Positions 22,513-23,287 of a DNA stretch of 23,287 nt are shown here, piece after piece (position 1 is the first letter of the stretch; each line of letters opens with the position of its first letter). The notes below the pieces were generated by a model. The model was not told the origin of the DNA. It worked only from the letters and a program-made list of their open reading frames with translations, and did no database searches. Origin of the DNA: a bacterium (GTDB lineage Bacteria; JAMOTN01); NCBI GenBank assembly GCA_027062325.1, contig JAMOTN010000064.1, positions 1-23,287 on the forward strand, given 5' to 3'. Both the position numbers and the translations under genes were made by a program.

Positions 22513-23287
22513 TTAATCAAGCGTAACTCTTATAAGCTCTTCCATTGTTGTTATTCCTTTAGTAACTTTAACAAAAGCTGACATTTTCAAAGTTTTCATA
22601 CCTTTCTCAACAGCCCTCTTTTTAACCTCATATAAAGAAGCATCAGCTGCTATCATCTCTCTAATCTCTTCGTCAACTTCTAAGACTTCATGAACTGCAG
22701 CTCTCCCTTTGTAACCAGTTCCACCACATTTATCGCAACCTTTTCCCTTATAAAACTTATGGCCTTCCCAGAGATTTCTGGGAATATCTGCAAATTCTAG
22801 CAGATCAATTGGAGGATCTATCTCCTCTTTACAATTTTCACAAATTCTTCTAACAAGACGTTGAGCCATCAAAAGGTTATAAGCACTCGCTGCAAGATAA
22901 GGCTCTATTCCAAGGTTTGCCATACGTCCAATAACATCAACAGCATTATTTGCGTGAACAGTAGAAAAAACTAAGTGTCCCGTCAAAGCAGCTTTCACCG
23001 CAATTTCTGCAGTTTCTGGATCTCTTATCTCTCCAAGCATAACAACATCCGGGTCCTGACGCAAAATAGAACGCAAAGCCGAAGCAAACGTCAAACTTCT
23101 TGATGGATCATTTTTGTTTATGTGCACTTGAACCTGCTGTATACCTTCAAATTGATACTCAACCGGATCTTCAACTGTGATAACCTTAACCTCAGGAGAT
23201 GCAATAGTGTTAAGAGCAGAATAAAGAGTGGTGGTCTTTCCAGATCCTGTTGGTCCCGATACCAAAATCATTCCATACGGTCTCTTT
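22513..23287 (-). CDS. pilB: Type IV pilus extension ATPase PilB, C-terminal part (5' end outside window)
   Basis: The frame is open to the right edge (residues RPYG precede the first visible Met), so the gene is cut by the window, not truncated. Visible motifs are Walker [16 protein letters not shown], the Asp-box [16 protein letters not shown], Walker [20 protein letters not shown], the His-box [16 protein letters not shown], and a zinc-binding tetracysteine (CENC ... [12 protein letters not shown]). It ends ELIRVTLD. The cysteines and the Gln in IQQVQV separate PilB/GspE from the retraction ATPase PilT. The linked pilM-pilN-pilO genes point to a type IV pilus instead of type II secretion. 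Confidence 0.92.
   Translation of the reverse strand, partial: KRPYGMILVSGPTGSGKTTTLYSALNTIASPEVKVITVEDPVEYQFEGIQQVQVHINKNDPSRSLTFASALRSILRQDPDVVMLGEIRDPETAEIAVKAALTGHLVFSTVHANNAVDVIGRMANLGIEPYLAASAYNLLMAQRLVRRICENCKEEIDPPIDLLEFADIPRNLWEGHKFYKGKGCDKCGGTGYKGRAAVHEVLEVDEEIREMIAADASLYEVKKRAVEKGMKTLKMSAFVKVTKGITTMEELIRVTLD

Overview
The window reads as a chromosomal segment of an AT-rich, motile, double-membraned (LPS-bearing) bacterium, probably a thermophile because its proteins are rich in Lys and Glu. Support for a diderm comes from lipid A genes (lpxA, lpxC, lpxD), BamA, an OmpH/Skp chaperone, an Mla lipid-transport system and lipoproteins. FlgM/FlgN-like genes imply flagella, and pilB-pilM-pilN-pilO-pilP imply type IV pili. 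No rRNA, tRNA, CRISPR array, IS element or phage gene was seen, so I cannot place the organism below 'deep-branching diderm'. Many starts are TTG or GTG, chosen where a GGAGG-type ribosome site lies at the right distance. No stretch over 300 bases lacks a gene; the longest gaps (about 180 bp before dnaJ, 140 bp before flgM) hold candidate promoters and a CIRCE-like operator.

Layout, all minus strand unless noted. (1) 1-4573: a housekeeping operon, in transcription order a coiled-coil protein, a GerW-family protein, a CCA-adding/poly(A) polymerase-family enzyme, an M50 metalloprotease, pyrimidine-nucleoside phosphorylase and a partial FolD-like gene that runs off the left edge. (2) 4639-14655: a long outer-membrane biogenesis cluster transcribed mlaE-mlaF-mlaD-bamA-ompH-lpxD-OMP-lpxC/fabZ-lpxA, followed by flgM and flgN and closed by a strong hairpin terminator. 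(3) 14679-16338 (plus): a small divergent pair, an RsbW-like HATPase and an unrecognised lipoprotein. (4) 16359-17356: a small unknown protein and type III pantothenate kinase. (5) 17540-18628 (plus): dnaJ with a CIRCE-like operator. (6) 18680-23287: the type IV pilus assembly operon pilB (cut by the right edge)-pilM-pilN-pilO-pilP.

How it fits together: region 2 gathers the machinery that inserts outer-membrane proteins (BamA, OmpH), makes lipid A (LpxA, LpxC, LpxD) and moves phospholipids between membranes (MlaE, F, D). It resembles the single large outer-membrane clusters known from diderm Firmicutes. Its MlaD is unusual: MCE domain, long helical segment, then about eight beta-strands ending in Phe, consistent with one protein spanning the envelope.

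The strongest unexplained signal is an inverted duplicate. A 53-bp stretch of lpxA coding sequence (5862-5914) is repeated in reverse orientation, 52 of 53 identical, at 4667-4719. It lies exactly between the flgN stop codon, which it supplies, and the operon terminator, so the flgN 3' UTR is almost entirely antisense to lpxA mRNA. Other notable points are a near-symmetric, apparently leaderless divergent promoter between mlaE and the RsbW-like gene, an Ig-like domain fused to PilN, and loss of expected catalytic residues in the FolD-like protein.
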